DNA of 64,000 bases from positions 44,572,557 to 44,636,556 of the forward strand of contig OY997594.1 in NCBI GenBank assembly GCA_963921825.1, in the 5' to 3' direction. This DNA comes from Erodium maritimum (lineage: Eukaryota; Streptophyta; Magnoliopsida; Geraniales; Geraniaceae). Positions 41,170 through 52,115 of this stretch are shown here, piece by piece (positions within the stretch are counted from its first letter, which is position 1; each line of letters opens with the position of its first letter). A program made the position numbers and the translations under genes. Under the pieces are notes generated by a model that saw only the letters and a list, made by a program, of their open reading frames with translations, had not been told where the DNA came from and ran no database searches.

Positions 41170-43640
41170 ATATATATAAACCAATAAAAATAACTTTTCT
41201 CTCGACCGGCCCTAGCTCTAGCCCTTCACGTCGATCTCGGAATTTTCCTCCCCGAGCGTCGTCTCGTTCGTTTCCTATCATTCCACTATCACCGGTGACC
41301 CCTATCCATATCCTCGCCTTTAATTGCCAAGGCGCCGGCGCTCCTCGCCATGAGCAACACCTGCAAACTCTTCTCTAGACGCACTCTCCCCATATCCTCT
41401 TCCTATTAGAGATAATACAAGCGGAAGACCATACTGTCGTGCTCCGTCGCAATATTGGCTTCCACGAGGCACATGGGTGTTCTGCAAAGAAGAAGTGGAT
41501 GTCGAGGTCTTCTCGAAGAAGGACCACTACATCAGTTTCAAAATCAAGGCCCCAGGCTGGGAAGGTTTCCACCTCACTTATATATGGAGAACCCGGGAGA
41601 ATCAATCACCACCGGACTTGGTCATTGCTTCGCATGCTTTCGTGAAGGGATGAAAGATGGTGGATCCTGATCGGCGACTTCAACGCCATTCTAGCTCAAT
41701 ATGAAACCTGACAATGTAACTCGTATCCCTAGTATTTGAAATATGATTTCCAAGTGTATTGGGTGGCCGTTATTCCTTTGTCCGACCATCGGTTGGCCTA
41801 TGGGTGAAGTCCCGCTTAGACCGTTCTTTGGTCTGGAGCTGCACAATATTACTTTGTAGAACACCAAAAATATTATGTTGGATCATTATCCGGTTCTTTT
41901 AACTCTTGCCCTTGCATGAAGGATCGTAGGGGTAAAAGGATTCTGTTTTGAATCTATGTATACCCAAGAGCCTGAATGTGATCGTCTTGTTTAGGAGGCC
42001 TTGTATGAGGAAGGTTTAGAGGATATGAGACATCGCACTACCCGGATTGGGGAGGTACCAGGTATGTGGGGTCAGGATGTGTATCGAGCTAATCTAAATC
42101 ACATCAAGTAGTGTCAAATGAACATTGCTCTACTCAATGAGTGCACATAAAAGCCTTTCATGAACTGTTGGGAGGAAATTCATATCCAATATGAGGAGGA
42201 CCTAGCGCATAACGAGGCTTTTAGGAGGCAGAAGACCAAGCACCAATGGCTTACTAATGGGGGATCGAAACACAAAGTTTTTTCACGCAACCTCCTCCTT
42301 CCAACGTCAGATTAACCAGGTTTTCTCCTTTCAAAACGAACAGGGAGAGATGGTCACCTAGGAGACTAGGATGAATTATTTACTATTATAGTATTTCAAG
42401 GAGCTGATCACCACCTCGCACCCCAACCTTCAGGCAATGGGACTGGGCTTTCAGCCCACTATTACATATTATCATATTTTGAGACTTATAACTTTGATCT
42501 CCTTAGATAAGGTTGCCCAAATAGTGGAATGGTCATTCATTCTATCGATGACGCGTCAGTTGGGATTTTTTAAGGCTTGGACGACCCTGATGTCTGTGTG
42601 TATCGGGTCAGCTCAGGTAGTAGAGAAACTGGGCCTATTCGACCGACTCGGGTATTCGGAAAGGGGATCCCCTATCACCATGTCTTTTCTTGTTCTATAT
42701 GGAGGATCTCTCCAAGATTATCCTGAAGGCTCGGAGCGAAGGTCGCATTAACGGACGCTTAGTAGTTCAGGGAACACCGATCATTATGCACATGCTCTTT
42801 GCGGATGATTGTTACATATTTTGTTAGGTTAGCCCCATCAAAGATATACAAGTTCAGGATATTATTCACATCTTTGGTACATGGTCATGTCAGATTATTA
42901 GCACATATAATTCCATGGTTTTTTCTACTCTAACACAAGGATGACGTACGCTGGGAGTGTTGTTATATTTTTACCATCCTAGAAACCTTAGAGGCTTATA
43001 TGTACTTAGGTGTTCCAAAAATGATGGGACCGAGTCACATCGGGAGTTTGGCTTACCAAAGAGAACCACTCTTGGGATGGGAAGTTGATATCCCATGTGG
43101 CCAGGAGGTGGTGATTTGCTTAGTACTTACTTCCCTCACTGCCTATGTTATGTCTATATTCAGGGTACCCCCCGGGGTTATATGGTGATTAATGTTGATA
43201 GATTAAATTTTTGGGAGACCTATATCGGTCATAATATGTGGTTTTGTTTGATGTTGGGAACGGGATGGTACATGGGGTTTGCGACCCCAGTCTAACCGAG
43301 GCCTATGTAATTGTTGCCGCTTTAGCTCTAACATGGGATCAACGATGAGGGAAGATCATCTTCCATAGTGATGCTTAAGGGGTGCTTGGCTTAATCTTAG
43401 CCTCTCAATTTCCGCTCTTCCCGTGTAAGGCCACCATTCAGGATGCTCATTCATTTTTTCTATAATCGAAGATGTCAATCTTGTGTTTATGAAGAGATCA
43501 GCGAGAAAAGATTCTCATTGGTTAGTCAGGAAAACTCGTTTTACGCATGTTCTTGTTGGATTCGGAGCTCCACTCTTGGATGCTCTTGTATTTTACAATT
43601 AGAAAATTAATAAAATCTCATTTGCTAAAAAATTAGAGAC
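41170..43640 (+). mobile_element. LINE (L1-type), second copy, degenerate
   Basis: The endonuclease start ILAFNCQGAGAPRHEQ lies at 41310-41358 and ILIGDFNAILAQY at about 41665-41703. The end is AATAAAATCTCATTTGCTAAAAAA at 43610-43635. The text TAAGAGAGTAAAAAATA before and TTAGAGACTAAAACATT after could be a diverged TSD, but this is weak. The 5' end lacks ORF1. Confidence 0.75.
41305..43620 (+). pseudogene. LINE ORF2: endonuclease, reverse transcriptase and RNase H, broken
   Basis: After the endonuclease blocks, the reverse transcriptase shows MGLGFQPTIT (42437), VEWSFILSMTRQLGFFKAWT and TLMSVCIGSA (42528-42612), a G.R.GDPLS-like zone (42650-42690), and VVQGTPIIMHMLFADDCYIF with the catalytic FADD (42760-42820). 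YLGVPKMMGPSHIGSLAY follows (43000-43057). The RNase H zone reads IVAALALTWDQR, FHSDA and FPLFPCKATIQDAHSFF (43310-43460), and the C-terminal tail GAPLLDAL lies near 43565-43590. Stops and frameshifts are frequent. Large parts of the endonuclease-RT linker are unreadable. Confidence 0.75.
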
Positions 43641-43932
43641 TAAAACATTATGGACAACAAAGTTTTATTATTTGGTATTATTAGGATCCTCTCTCTGCTA
43701 GGGTTTCCAAACCCATAGCACAGGCGCCGCGTCGCCGTCTCTCCCGGCCAAGGTCTGGTCCTTATATGCCGTAATGGCACCGCTCTACCCCCAGCCCTCT
43801 TCCCCTATTCCTCCGCCCGTATCCACCATATTGATTCCGTCGAAATCACCTTCCCAACCTTGATCATCGCTCACATTGTTCTGTTCCCCTTCGTAGGTCC
43901 TTATGGGAAGCCATTAGGGTCATCGCCCCCGG

Positions 43933-44188
43933 CTCAGCACCTCCCGCCTCTGAAGCCGGAGTTGGTATCTCCGCCCCCTTGGCCTACCCCGAGACCGCCT
44001 CCTTGGTCTCTGATCGATTGTTTCGTGTTTACTTTCTCTATTCTGTTCTTTTTCTAAAGGTGAACGATCAATAAGCGGCGATTCAGAGCTTTTCCAGAGT
44101 CAATTGGAAGGCAGCCCTGAGAATAGCATGTCCTTCCTTCACCACTAACGAACACAGGTTCGGTTTACATCAGAAGAATAGTGTCGCC
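43933..44188 (+). repeat. 256-bp direct repeat, left copy
   Basis: CTCAGCACCTCCCGCCTC...AGTGTCGCC. Repeated nearly identically at 45661-45916, on the other side of the LTR-like insert. Confidence 0.95.
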
Positions 44189-45643
44189 TGATGTGAACGT
44201 AAAATACATCTATTTGAGATGTTTTTAGCCCACATTCTTGAGCTTTTCGGTCCTGGGTTGATGGAGTTTGATGAATATCTCTCTTGTTTTGTGCAGTTGA
44301 TCGATCTCCAAAGGAATCGGGAATTTCGGTTCGGAAACGGAGCAAAAAGGGACAAAAAGGGGCCTGAAGTTCTGAAGTGCACGCTCAGCGCACGGGGTGC
44401 ACCAACCATGCACCATGCACGCTGGACGCACGCCATGCAGGAAGCGTGCGAGGTGCACGCAGAGCGCACGCTGGGCGCACGGCGTGCAAATTGGACAGAG
44501 AGGGTCGAAGTTGGACACTTTTGGTCGATGCACGGCGTGCAACCGGCGTGCATCACGCACGCCCAGCGCACGGCGTGTGTACTACGTGCACGGCTGCGAT
44601 TCTGTTACCTTTTGGGTGTTATTTTCCGATTTTACCCTTAGTTTTGAGCGAGTATAAAGGGGATTTTAGGTCAGAAAATGGGGGATCACGAAATTGGAAA
44701 GGAGAAACACACTTGGAGAGAGCTTTAGGAGGGAGATTGAAGATCAAACAAGAGACCACGAACTCATTTACGAAGGTTTTTCATAGTTTGGATTCAACTT
44801 TGATACTTGTATTACTTTTATAGTTCAATATGATTATCATTGTGTTCTTCGTCTCTTTGAGTTTATATTTCATTGCCATGAACTAAATTCTTATGATCTA
44901 GGGCTAGGGGAACGATGTGATGAATTGATTTAACTTAATTTGGTTATGTATTTGTTGAACTAGTATTAGGATATCGTTTATCTAATTCCGTTCTTAATGC
45001 TTTGTTGCCTTGATCACGTGATAATTGATTCAATCGTATTAACCAACAATTGAGAAATGAGGTTAATAAGAGGAAAAAGGAATTAGATAGCTCGGGTTTT
45101 AATCTAAGCCAGAATATGGTTAGACTGACACGAGTGCAATAGCCATAGGAGTAAAACCCGAAAGTTAGAGGAATTCATAGAATATAATGCTATATACCGC
45201 TCTACACCTAGATTATAGATAATTAGGTGGACCGAGTATGTTAGGGTCCTAATACGATCGAGAGATGGTTAGGACTATATTTAGAGAATTCCCGTTGCCC
45301 TTAGAATAATATTAGTTGCAAATGTATACCGAATCCCGTTAAATCGTTCATCACATTCGAACCCCGTTAAAGTCCTAGATCGCCTTTTACCTCTGATTTA
45401 CAATCCTTCTGTGACTTTATGCTTATTTTCGGATCATTCACATAATCTCGTTACTTGCATGAATTTACATTTTACAAAACCAAACCAATCACCAGTATAG
45501 GAATAGCTTGATTATCGGATTAATTAACTAAAGTGTTTGTCTAATTGCTCCCTTGGGTACGATATCTCAGACTTAAACCCGAATACTACTTGACGACCGG
45601 TACGCTTGCCGTACCATTCTGAGGGTTAAATCTCGGAGTGTCA
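44189..45643 (+). mobile_element. LTR-like insert resembling an Athila/Tat Ty3/gypsy LTR with PBS
   Basis: TGATGTGAACG...GGAGTGTCA, 1455 bases, TG...CA. Seven bases later comes TGGCGCC (45650-45656), the core of the primer-binding site of Athila/Tat elements, and the end (GGTACGCTTGCCGTACC) has the style of those LTRs. A zone of repeated GCGCACGGCGTGCA words lies at 44385-44590. Only the LTR and the first bases of the internal region are present. Confidence 0.6.
44385..44590 (+). repeat. repeated GCACGC/GCGTGC words
   Basis: Many direct and inverted copies of TGCACGC, GCGCACG and GCGTGCA in 200 bases, which can pair in several ways. The content is much GC-richer than the surroundings. Confidence 0.7.
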
Positions 45644-45660
45644 AGTTAATGGCGCCCCTG

Positions 45661-45916
45661 CTCAGCACCTCCCGCCTCTGAAGCCGGCGTTGGTATCTCC
45701 GCCCCCTTGGCCTACCCCGAGACCGCCTCCTTGGTCTCTGATCGATTGGTTCGTGTTTACTTTCTCTATTCTGTTCTTTTTTTAAAGGTGAACGATCAAT
45801 AAGCGGCGATTCAGAGCTTTTCCAGAGTCAATTGGAAGGCAGCCCTGAGAATAGCATGTCCTTCCTTCACCACTAACGAACACAGGTTCGGTTTACATCA
45901 GAAGAAAAGTGTCGCC
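45661..45916 (+). repeat. 256-bp direct repeat, right copy
   Basis: Begins CTCAGCACCTCCCGCCTC and ends AGTGTCGCC. Differs from the left copy at only a few positions (for example GGCGTTGG against GGAGTTGG). Confidence 0.95.
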
Positions 45917-46163
45917 CTCAGGGGACCTAGCGGTATACAGGCCCTACCTTGATCAGTGTTATTCAATACCCTTTAATTTCTGTTTGCCCTAATGGCCCTT
46001 TAAAAGAACGTCCTAGACGTTCTATTGTTGATAGAATAACGCATAATTATGTTCTTGCTCTATTCTTCATGGTCAGAGACTTACTCCTGATACACTCATT
46101 TGTAGTTGAAAGTTAAATCAATGAAAGTGCTCCTTTTCACTCAAAAAAAAACATTATGGACAA

Positions 46164-46786
46164 TTAAGGAACTATTTATGAAAATCAAGAATTGTTAGTA
46201 ATGCTTTAGGAAAAGGGTAAACTACAAACGACTACTCTTAAGTTCAAGTTTAACCGATGCTTACCCTGAAATTCATGGTATTTTCATCATTTTAACTGAT
46301 AGAAGGGGTTTCTAGTTACAAGTTGTAACTTCAGGGTATGCATCAATATTTTTTTAACTTTATGGTAATCATCGGTTAAACGTGCCAACTTCAAGGTATG
46401 CATTTGTAGTTTATCCTTACGGAAATTAGTAGTATCGAGTCTGACTTAGATATTTCACAAGAGAATGAAAAATTAATCAGTTAAGGAATGGTTAGAATTA
46501 AGGATGCTAGATTTGTTATAATTCATTGTTTATTTTATACTATTATCTTTTGAGATAATAGTAGACATATAAGTCGTTAAAATTCTGAGACATGTGCGCA
46601 TATGCATCATAAATTTGATGACTGGACATGTAATACAATTAGTCGAATTAGGACACAATATATGATCGACTCCTTACTTTATACTAATATAATAGTTATA
46701 TTTATCAATTCGAACTTTATAGTTATATTGTGATTTAGAATTGGAGTTTAGAATGTGTGATTTAGGAATTAGTTTAGGGATTGGGT
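46164..46786. other. AT-rich intergenic DNA with one MITE
   Basis: Apart from the MITE at 46214-46416, no feature recognised. 46772-46786 is the left TSD of the next retroposon. Confidence 0.4.
46214..46416. mobile_element. about 200-bp MITE with long terminal inverted repeats
   Basis: AGGGTAAACTACAAACG...TAAGTT...GTTTAACCGATGCTTACC at the left pairs with the reverse complement of the right end: GGATAAACTACAAATGC...GTTTAACCGATGATTACC. The flanks TTTAGGAAA and TTACGGAAA could be a 9-bp Mutator-type TSD with two differences. Confidence 0.75.
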
Positions 46787-48569
46787 AACAAATAAACACA
46801 CAAATACAAAAGCTCTCTCGACTCCTTGAGATACTAACTCTAGTCTTAGCCCTTAGTTGTTATGGAGTTTTCCCCTGTCACCGTCGCTCATGCGCCGCCT
46901 ACAGCCGTTGTCAGAATTGCATTCCTCGTGCTCCTTTATCCCATCGGGTCGCAACCCTCGCAGCCCATGCCTAGTGCGAGGGATATATACCGATGGGACT
47001 GGATCCCCATCCATAACCCTGCGTCTTCCCTCTCCCTCGTCGTCCCTCCTACGGTCTCGCCGGCTTCTAGCCCGATTGCCTTGGGACCCTGACCCTCCTC
47101 TCTGCCAATGTCGACTGGGTTTTCTGATCCGCGAGGTTTGTCCCCTTCTCTTTCGCTTGGAGTCCTACGTCGGGATGAACTGGTGCGAGGGGCTGGGGTG
47201 CCTTCCGGCCCACGCCAAGAAGCGACACGTCTTCGGCCGAACCCTAACCCGTCTACCTAGGCTCACCACGACCTTGCTTTGGTGGCTGGGTTGGATGGGC
47301 CACGGCTTGGAGATGCGCCCCCGAAGTATGCACCCTCTCGCTTCATGGAGGCGGGGATGATCAGGGACATGACGGAAAGCTCGACTTTCTCCTCGGTCAC
47401 GATGGTAAAGACCCGACTCCAGCGCTTGGTCTGTGATCTCTACAGGGTGAGACGGAGTACGGTGGAAGTCTCCTCCATGTTCGTTCGGCGTGGATGGGCA
47501 CGGAGGTGAGGTACGGTTTGGATACCGTACAGCGGGGTCGGTCCCGGTTCTACTTATGGGGCTGGTGGCCCTCTGTCTCTGGTCTCGAGGATGGAGGCGT
47601 CGGATCAAATGGGGACCACGGCCCGGAGGAGAGCCCAAACATCGGCCTCGACACGTTATCCTCATACCCATCTTCCGGCGTATCAGAGAGGTCTGTTGCG
47701 ATACAATGTGGCGAGGGGGCCTCGCCCCTGCTTCAGACGTTCGGTGGTTCACCAATCTTTCTCTGCGGGGGTGGCACCGCAATCCTATAGGGAATTTGGT
47801 GGAGATGGTGATGCGGTGGGTTGGGAGCTAGAGCCTGTGGCCCCAACCCTGGTGATAATGGATCTGATACCTAAGGCTCGGTTACATCGAGGAAGGTGGA
47901 CCAGGGTAACAATGGACCCGGTACCGAACCCGGGTCCTCGAGCCCCCACCTGGGATGCCAGCAAGGTGCCCGCGATAGGCCCCCTATGTGGTCCAATACA
48001 CAAGCCCCGACTTTTGTACACGGGAACATCCAGCGATGGGCTGGTGGAGATCAGCTCTCTACTAATTCGATTGTTGCCAGCTACCACGGGAGCGTGATAG
48101 GTTTGGGGGTGGAGGACGCGCTCACCCAGGAGTGTGAGATGTGGAAGCTACGACGCATTTGGATCGTAGGAGCGCAGCTGCTGAAGTCCTGGGAAGGATG
48201 ATGCCAGCATCTAGCTGGGACGCCAAGTCACAGGCGGGGGAGATGCCCCGCTGGTAGGAATGATGCACCACCTGAGCATCAGATACTAGCTCTGGGAGTG
48301 GTCCCTAGACGATGCTTTGCCTTCCACCACCTCCATTACCGTAGAGGTCCCTTAGGATCTCTGGTATCCCGTTCTCCCCCCCCCCCCCTGTCTTCTACCT
48401 TTGCCCATGAGACATCAAAATACCGTATGTGACGGTTCTGGTACTAAAAGGTTCAGTGAACTATTGCTCGTTCACACTGACCTTTCGTGGTCGAGGAGCA
48501 TGTTCCTCGAGACATTTCGATGTAATCGTTCTTAAAAAATTATAATATTGTAATTTTCGTTCAAAAAAA
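46787..48569 (+). mobile_element. 1.78-kb polyadenylated retroposon with about 15-bp TSD
   Basis: GTTTAGGGATTGGGT (46772-46786) and GTTTAGGGATTAGGT (48570-48584) flank it, one difference in 15. The tail TTTTCGTTCAAAAAAA precedes the right TSD. The inside is GC-richer than the flanks. A start MEFSPVTVAHAPPTAVVRIA lies at 46862 and proline/arginine-rich readings follow in several frames. No RT motif is present. The length is close to the ORF1-only element at 50347-52115. Probably a decayed ORF1-only or internally deleted LINE. Confidence 0.7.
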
Positions 48570-48657
48570 GTTTAGGGATTAGGTTATAGAACTTGGTTTT
48601 GAATTAAAAGGAATTTGGATTTAGATTATTAAATTGAATTGATGGTTATAAAATGCA

Positions 48658-50072
48658 GATGAGATAAGTTTGGCAATATGATTAGTATGTAAAATATAAA
48701 TGGGATTAGCTGAAATGAAACGAATATTTTTAGTAAGATATATGATCTCTGATTTTATTTTTGTAGGATATCTTTGGCAACGAAATAAGCGTTCTTGAAG
48801 GATGGCTTCCGGAGTACCACTAAATAGTATTTTCCGATTCCATCGATACTATCGTCCACCAAGCAGTCGTCGTCGGGAATCCCATGTACATCTCTTGGCC
48901 GACTTAATTTGGGCATGTACTTCCTGCTTCTTCATAAGCGTTGGCGAGGCCTCGTGGGAAGGTCCTACACATCTGCAACAACAAGAAAGTTGATGAAGAA
49001 AATGAGTTCATTGAGGATATTCAAAAAATAGGAAAAGGGTGGACAACAAGGTATTATCACGACCTCACTGACCCATAAGATAGCAGAAGATGATGAAGTG
49101 TTGATTCTGGTGTGGGATGTTGAGGCAGATGAACCGCCTATGTGAATGCCCAGAATGTATAGGCAGAGACATCAAGGATATAATTCATGTCTCTGTCCTG
49201 ATGGACTTTGAGTAGTTTCCCAAACATAGTACTGATGTGTTTTAGGTATTGTATATTCTAATTTCTCGATTACTAATGTTAGAGTCACCTCTTATTAGTA
49301 ACCCGTTGGAACACAGAAGCACATAATGTAATTACACATATTTCCATTTAATCATAACACATACAATAATTTAGTTTATTTGTGTTACTAATCTTTGAAA
49401 TGCATTTTCATATATTAGCTCAAAGCAAAAAAGTCTAAGGCTTCTCAGACGCACAACACACTCAAACAACGCATTGGAAGTAGGTCTTTAGATGCCATAA
49501 CCAAGGATCTCAAATTCCACGAGACGTCTACGGTTCCACACTACAATGATGGTGTTCCCACCAAATGATATACATTCGCCGAACCAGGAATGCGCGGTAT
49601 GATTTCTACCTTTACCAGGTTTTTTGCATGTAAAATTTTAATATATAATACAATATTAATTGATGTTTTTTAAAATTTACCTTAATTCTCGTCTATCTCT
49701 GGTCAAGTTAAAAAAGGCGTGGGATGAGCTCTTGTAGACACGAGTCTCCACGCAAGAGTCTGGGTGCAAGGACTCGTCGTCCCCATCGGGGTCCATAGAT
49801 TTTGGTACCCAAGAGAATCAAGCGATCGACGAAACTCTCGGTGGCCCGAAAGGATGATTCCAAGCAGAAATCATGTAGAGGGTCAAGGTCCCCATGCCCA
49901 AGGATGTTTCTGTGTCCAACGTGTCATTTGATTCCTCTCAGGGTCCCCACACCATCCTTGTTCTCATCCCTAAGAAGTCGTCTCCTTCCCAGGTTACAAA
50001 TATTACACTCTATATTGTCCTTTTCAAAATCTTTTCCAATGTGCTTGTAAACAGGTTGAAACCTAGGATCTA
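48658..50072 (+). repeat. tandem composite unit, copy 1 (CACTA Transposase_24-like plus LINE RT fragment)
   Basis: From GATGAGATAAGTTTGGCAAT to GGTTGAAACCTAGGATCTAT. It begins with MASGVPLNSIFRFHRYYRPP (48802). A Transposase_24-like stretch follows, split by a GT...AG intron: TRWNTEAHN / AQSKKVKASQTH, with GSRSLDAITKDL (about 49313-49520). A LINE RT fragment, TILVLIPKKS...FSNVLVNRLKPRIYN, closes the unit (49952-50077). It lacks about 217 bases of copies 2 and 3 (the DDFTDDDNLLLMWTDKEL part), with the joint in CTTATT/AGTAACCCG near 49298. Confidence 0.8.
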
Positions 50073-50346
50073 TAACATGCAGATGGGATAAGTTTGGCAA
50101 TATGATTAGTATGTAAAATATAAATGGGATTAGCTTAAATGAAACGAATATTTTTAGTAAGATATATGATCTCTGATTTTATTTTTGTAGGATATCTTTG
50201 GCAACGAAATAAGCGTTCTTGAAGGATGACTTCCGGAGTACCACTAAATAGGATTTTCCGGTTCCATCGATACTATCGTCCACCAAGCAGTCGTCGTCGG
50301 GAATCCAATGTACATCTCTTGGCCGACGTAATTTGGGCATGTACTT

Positions 50347-52115
50347 AAACTCAAAAACCTATGAGCTGATGAAGATGGCACCTCCTGCAATGAAGGCCGG
50401 AAATGCCAAACCTCACAAGGCGTTCTTTTGTGACGTTTGTGGTTTACGTTTTGTGAGAAAAATCTCTAATTTATGTGCAGGTTGTGGTGTTTTGAGGTTG
50501 TCTGTACTTGAAGGAAAACTTTTTGTGCCAAAGGTACGGCAACGACTGGGTAAGGAGCCATTGCCTGGGTCAGTTCCAGGAGTGAAGAGGAAGGGTCCGG
50601 TCGTGAAGAAGGACGTGAATGAATAGTCCCTGGTTCCGGAAATTGTGACGCTTGTATCTCGTTCTGATGGTATTGATCTTTCAGATGTGTCAGGAGTGTT
50701 CGCTCCGGTATCGACTTCGGAAACTATGATGGATCAAGGCAACACACCTTCAGAATTGGCTGCGAGTTCTGAGTCTCCAAGGTTATCAGGTACCAATGTT
50801 TTTGTGTATAATTTACCTTTTGGCACACCTGATGAATTGTTGCGGAAAACCTTCGGGAAATTTGGCGAAGTCGGGTCTGTCATCGCCATTAAACGACCAA
50901 ACAAGAAAGGTCGATGTTTTGGTTTTGTTGAGTTCCTTTCGTTATCAGCAGCAAAGAAGGCTATTGAGGTTTATAATGGGTTCAAATTTAATGGTTTTAT
51001 CTTGTTCATGGTGTTGGAACGCCCAGAACCAGCACCGTCTTTGGTCAATCGTTCTTCTTCCTCAAAACAGAGCTTAGTTTGTTTGGACGCGATTAGAAGT
51101 AAGGAAGTGGATGAGCGGGCTTTGCAGGAGAAGGTTTTGATGGGGATGGAGGTTAGCTCGTCTTCTGGAGGTGTAGGGCAGGATCGGGTCTGTGTTAGTG
51201 ATGATTCTCAAAAACAGAGCATCGTTTTTTGTGGCCCGGGATCATCGTTTTTGCAGGAGAAGAGACCTAAGTTACAGGATGGAATGCTGCTGAAACTCCT
51301 GCTCGACGGCGGCCGGAAATCAACTTCGGTGGTGGACTGGTTGACGGAGGAGATCCGAGCGCAGATCGATCGTTTGATGCCTGTATTTCGCGATTCTCAT
51401 TTTTCAAATTTGGGAATCGTATCTGGTGAGGTATTACCGGAAGGTCTGTCTGATATTTCGGGATTTGACGATGGGGTTTCGGTTTCGTTGGATTGTCTTG
51501 TTGCACAAGAAAATCAGGTAACGCTTGATGCGCGTCCAGCAGATCCGGTTTCAAACGCTGTTGTCATGGGCTTGAATGGTGAGGCTCAATTCGTGGGCTT
51601 TAAGAGGTCTGGTAGTGCTGTTTCTAACCCAAAGAAAATTGATATAAAGGAGGTTTCGAAGGTTCAAGTGGGTGGCGTTTCAGGCTCGGTTGGGGCTGTA
51701 TCGGGGGTGTCGGTGGAAGCGGATGAGAAGGAGAGTAGTCCATGGAAGGATGCACTCCTCCAACCTCGTCAGAGCCGATCTTCTATTTATACCGTTGTTA
51801 CTCGGTCGAGAAATCGCTCTTTGACTAGGGAACGTACCATCAACACAGCGGCTCCCGTTTCGACCTTGTGGAAAGCGTCTCATAAGGCTCGGCAAAAATC
51901 AGCTCAGTAGGCATTTTTGTGTTTTTATTTTTGTTTTTTGTTTGGTTTTTTGTTTCAGGGGTAAGGTTTCCTTACAGTTCTCCCTTAACAGAATTCCTTT
52001 GTAAGTGTGTTACTGGTCTTTGACCTTTTCCCCTGATTGTCTCAAATTAGGGTATTCTGTTTCCACCTGGATTCAGTCTTATTAATAAAAAATTTCGAGC
52101 TTATCAAAAAAAAAA
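50347..52115 (+). mobile_element. ORF1-only LINE-like retroposon (half-L1)
   Basis: Perfect 14-base TSD TTGGGCATGTACTT (50333-50346 and 52116-52129). The uninterrupted site is present in copies 1 and 3. The 3' end is TTAATAAAAAATTTCGAGC TTATC plus poly-A, in plant L1 style. One long frame is present and there is no endonuclease or RT. At 1.77 kb it is too short for a complete L1. Confidence 0.85.
50369..51910 (+). pseudogene. RRM-containing LINE ORF1 protein with one in-frame stop
   Basis: From ATG 50369 the frame is open to TAG 51908-51910, except for one TAG at 50624-50626 (codon 86). The N-terminus carries a four-cysteine zinc-ribbon-like motif, C21-x2-C24-x11-C36-x2-C39 (FFCDVCGLRF...LCAGCG). 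A canonical RRM starts near codon 143, with RNP2 VFVYNL and RNP1 KGRCFGFVEF. A long low-complexity Ser/Gly/Val region follows. The C-terminus is basic (VVTRSRNRSLTRERTINT), as in LINE ORF1 proteins. RRM-type ORF1 proteins are known in the BNR subclade of plant L1 elements, where they bind the element RNA. The alternative is a processed copy of a host RNA-binding protein gene, but the L1-like 3' end and basic tail argue for ORF1. If the TAG is a sequence error or is read through, the protein has about 513 residues. Confidence 0.75.

Larger units (their letters stand above)
43657..46150 (+). mobile_element. short polyadenylated retroposon with 13-bp TSD, carrying a nested LTR
   Basis: ACATTATGGACAA stands before (about 43645-43656) and again straight after a poly-A run (46151-46163), with the A run at about 46143-46150. 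This is the signature of target-primed reverse transcription. Without the nested insert and its duplicated flank the element is only about 766 bases. It starts with CTAGGGTTTCCAAACCC and a C-rich GC-moderate region (43690-44050), and ends TGCTCCTTTTCACTCAAAA. No protein domain is recognised. It is probably an internally deleted LINE. Confidence 0.7.

Noticed and set aside
44170..44823. Overlapping Cys/His/Arg-rich readings on both strands at 44.2-44.8 kb as a novel protein gene
   Set aside because: They are translations of the repetitive GCGCACG/GCGTGCA zone in the LTR. All six frames are open to a similar extent, as expected for such repeats.
47165..47782. 205-codon minus-strand reading as a gene
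   Set aside because: Arg/Pro-rich, no domain, and inside a plus-strand retroposon with a plus-strand poly-A tail.
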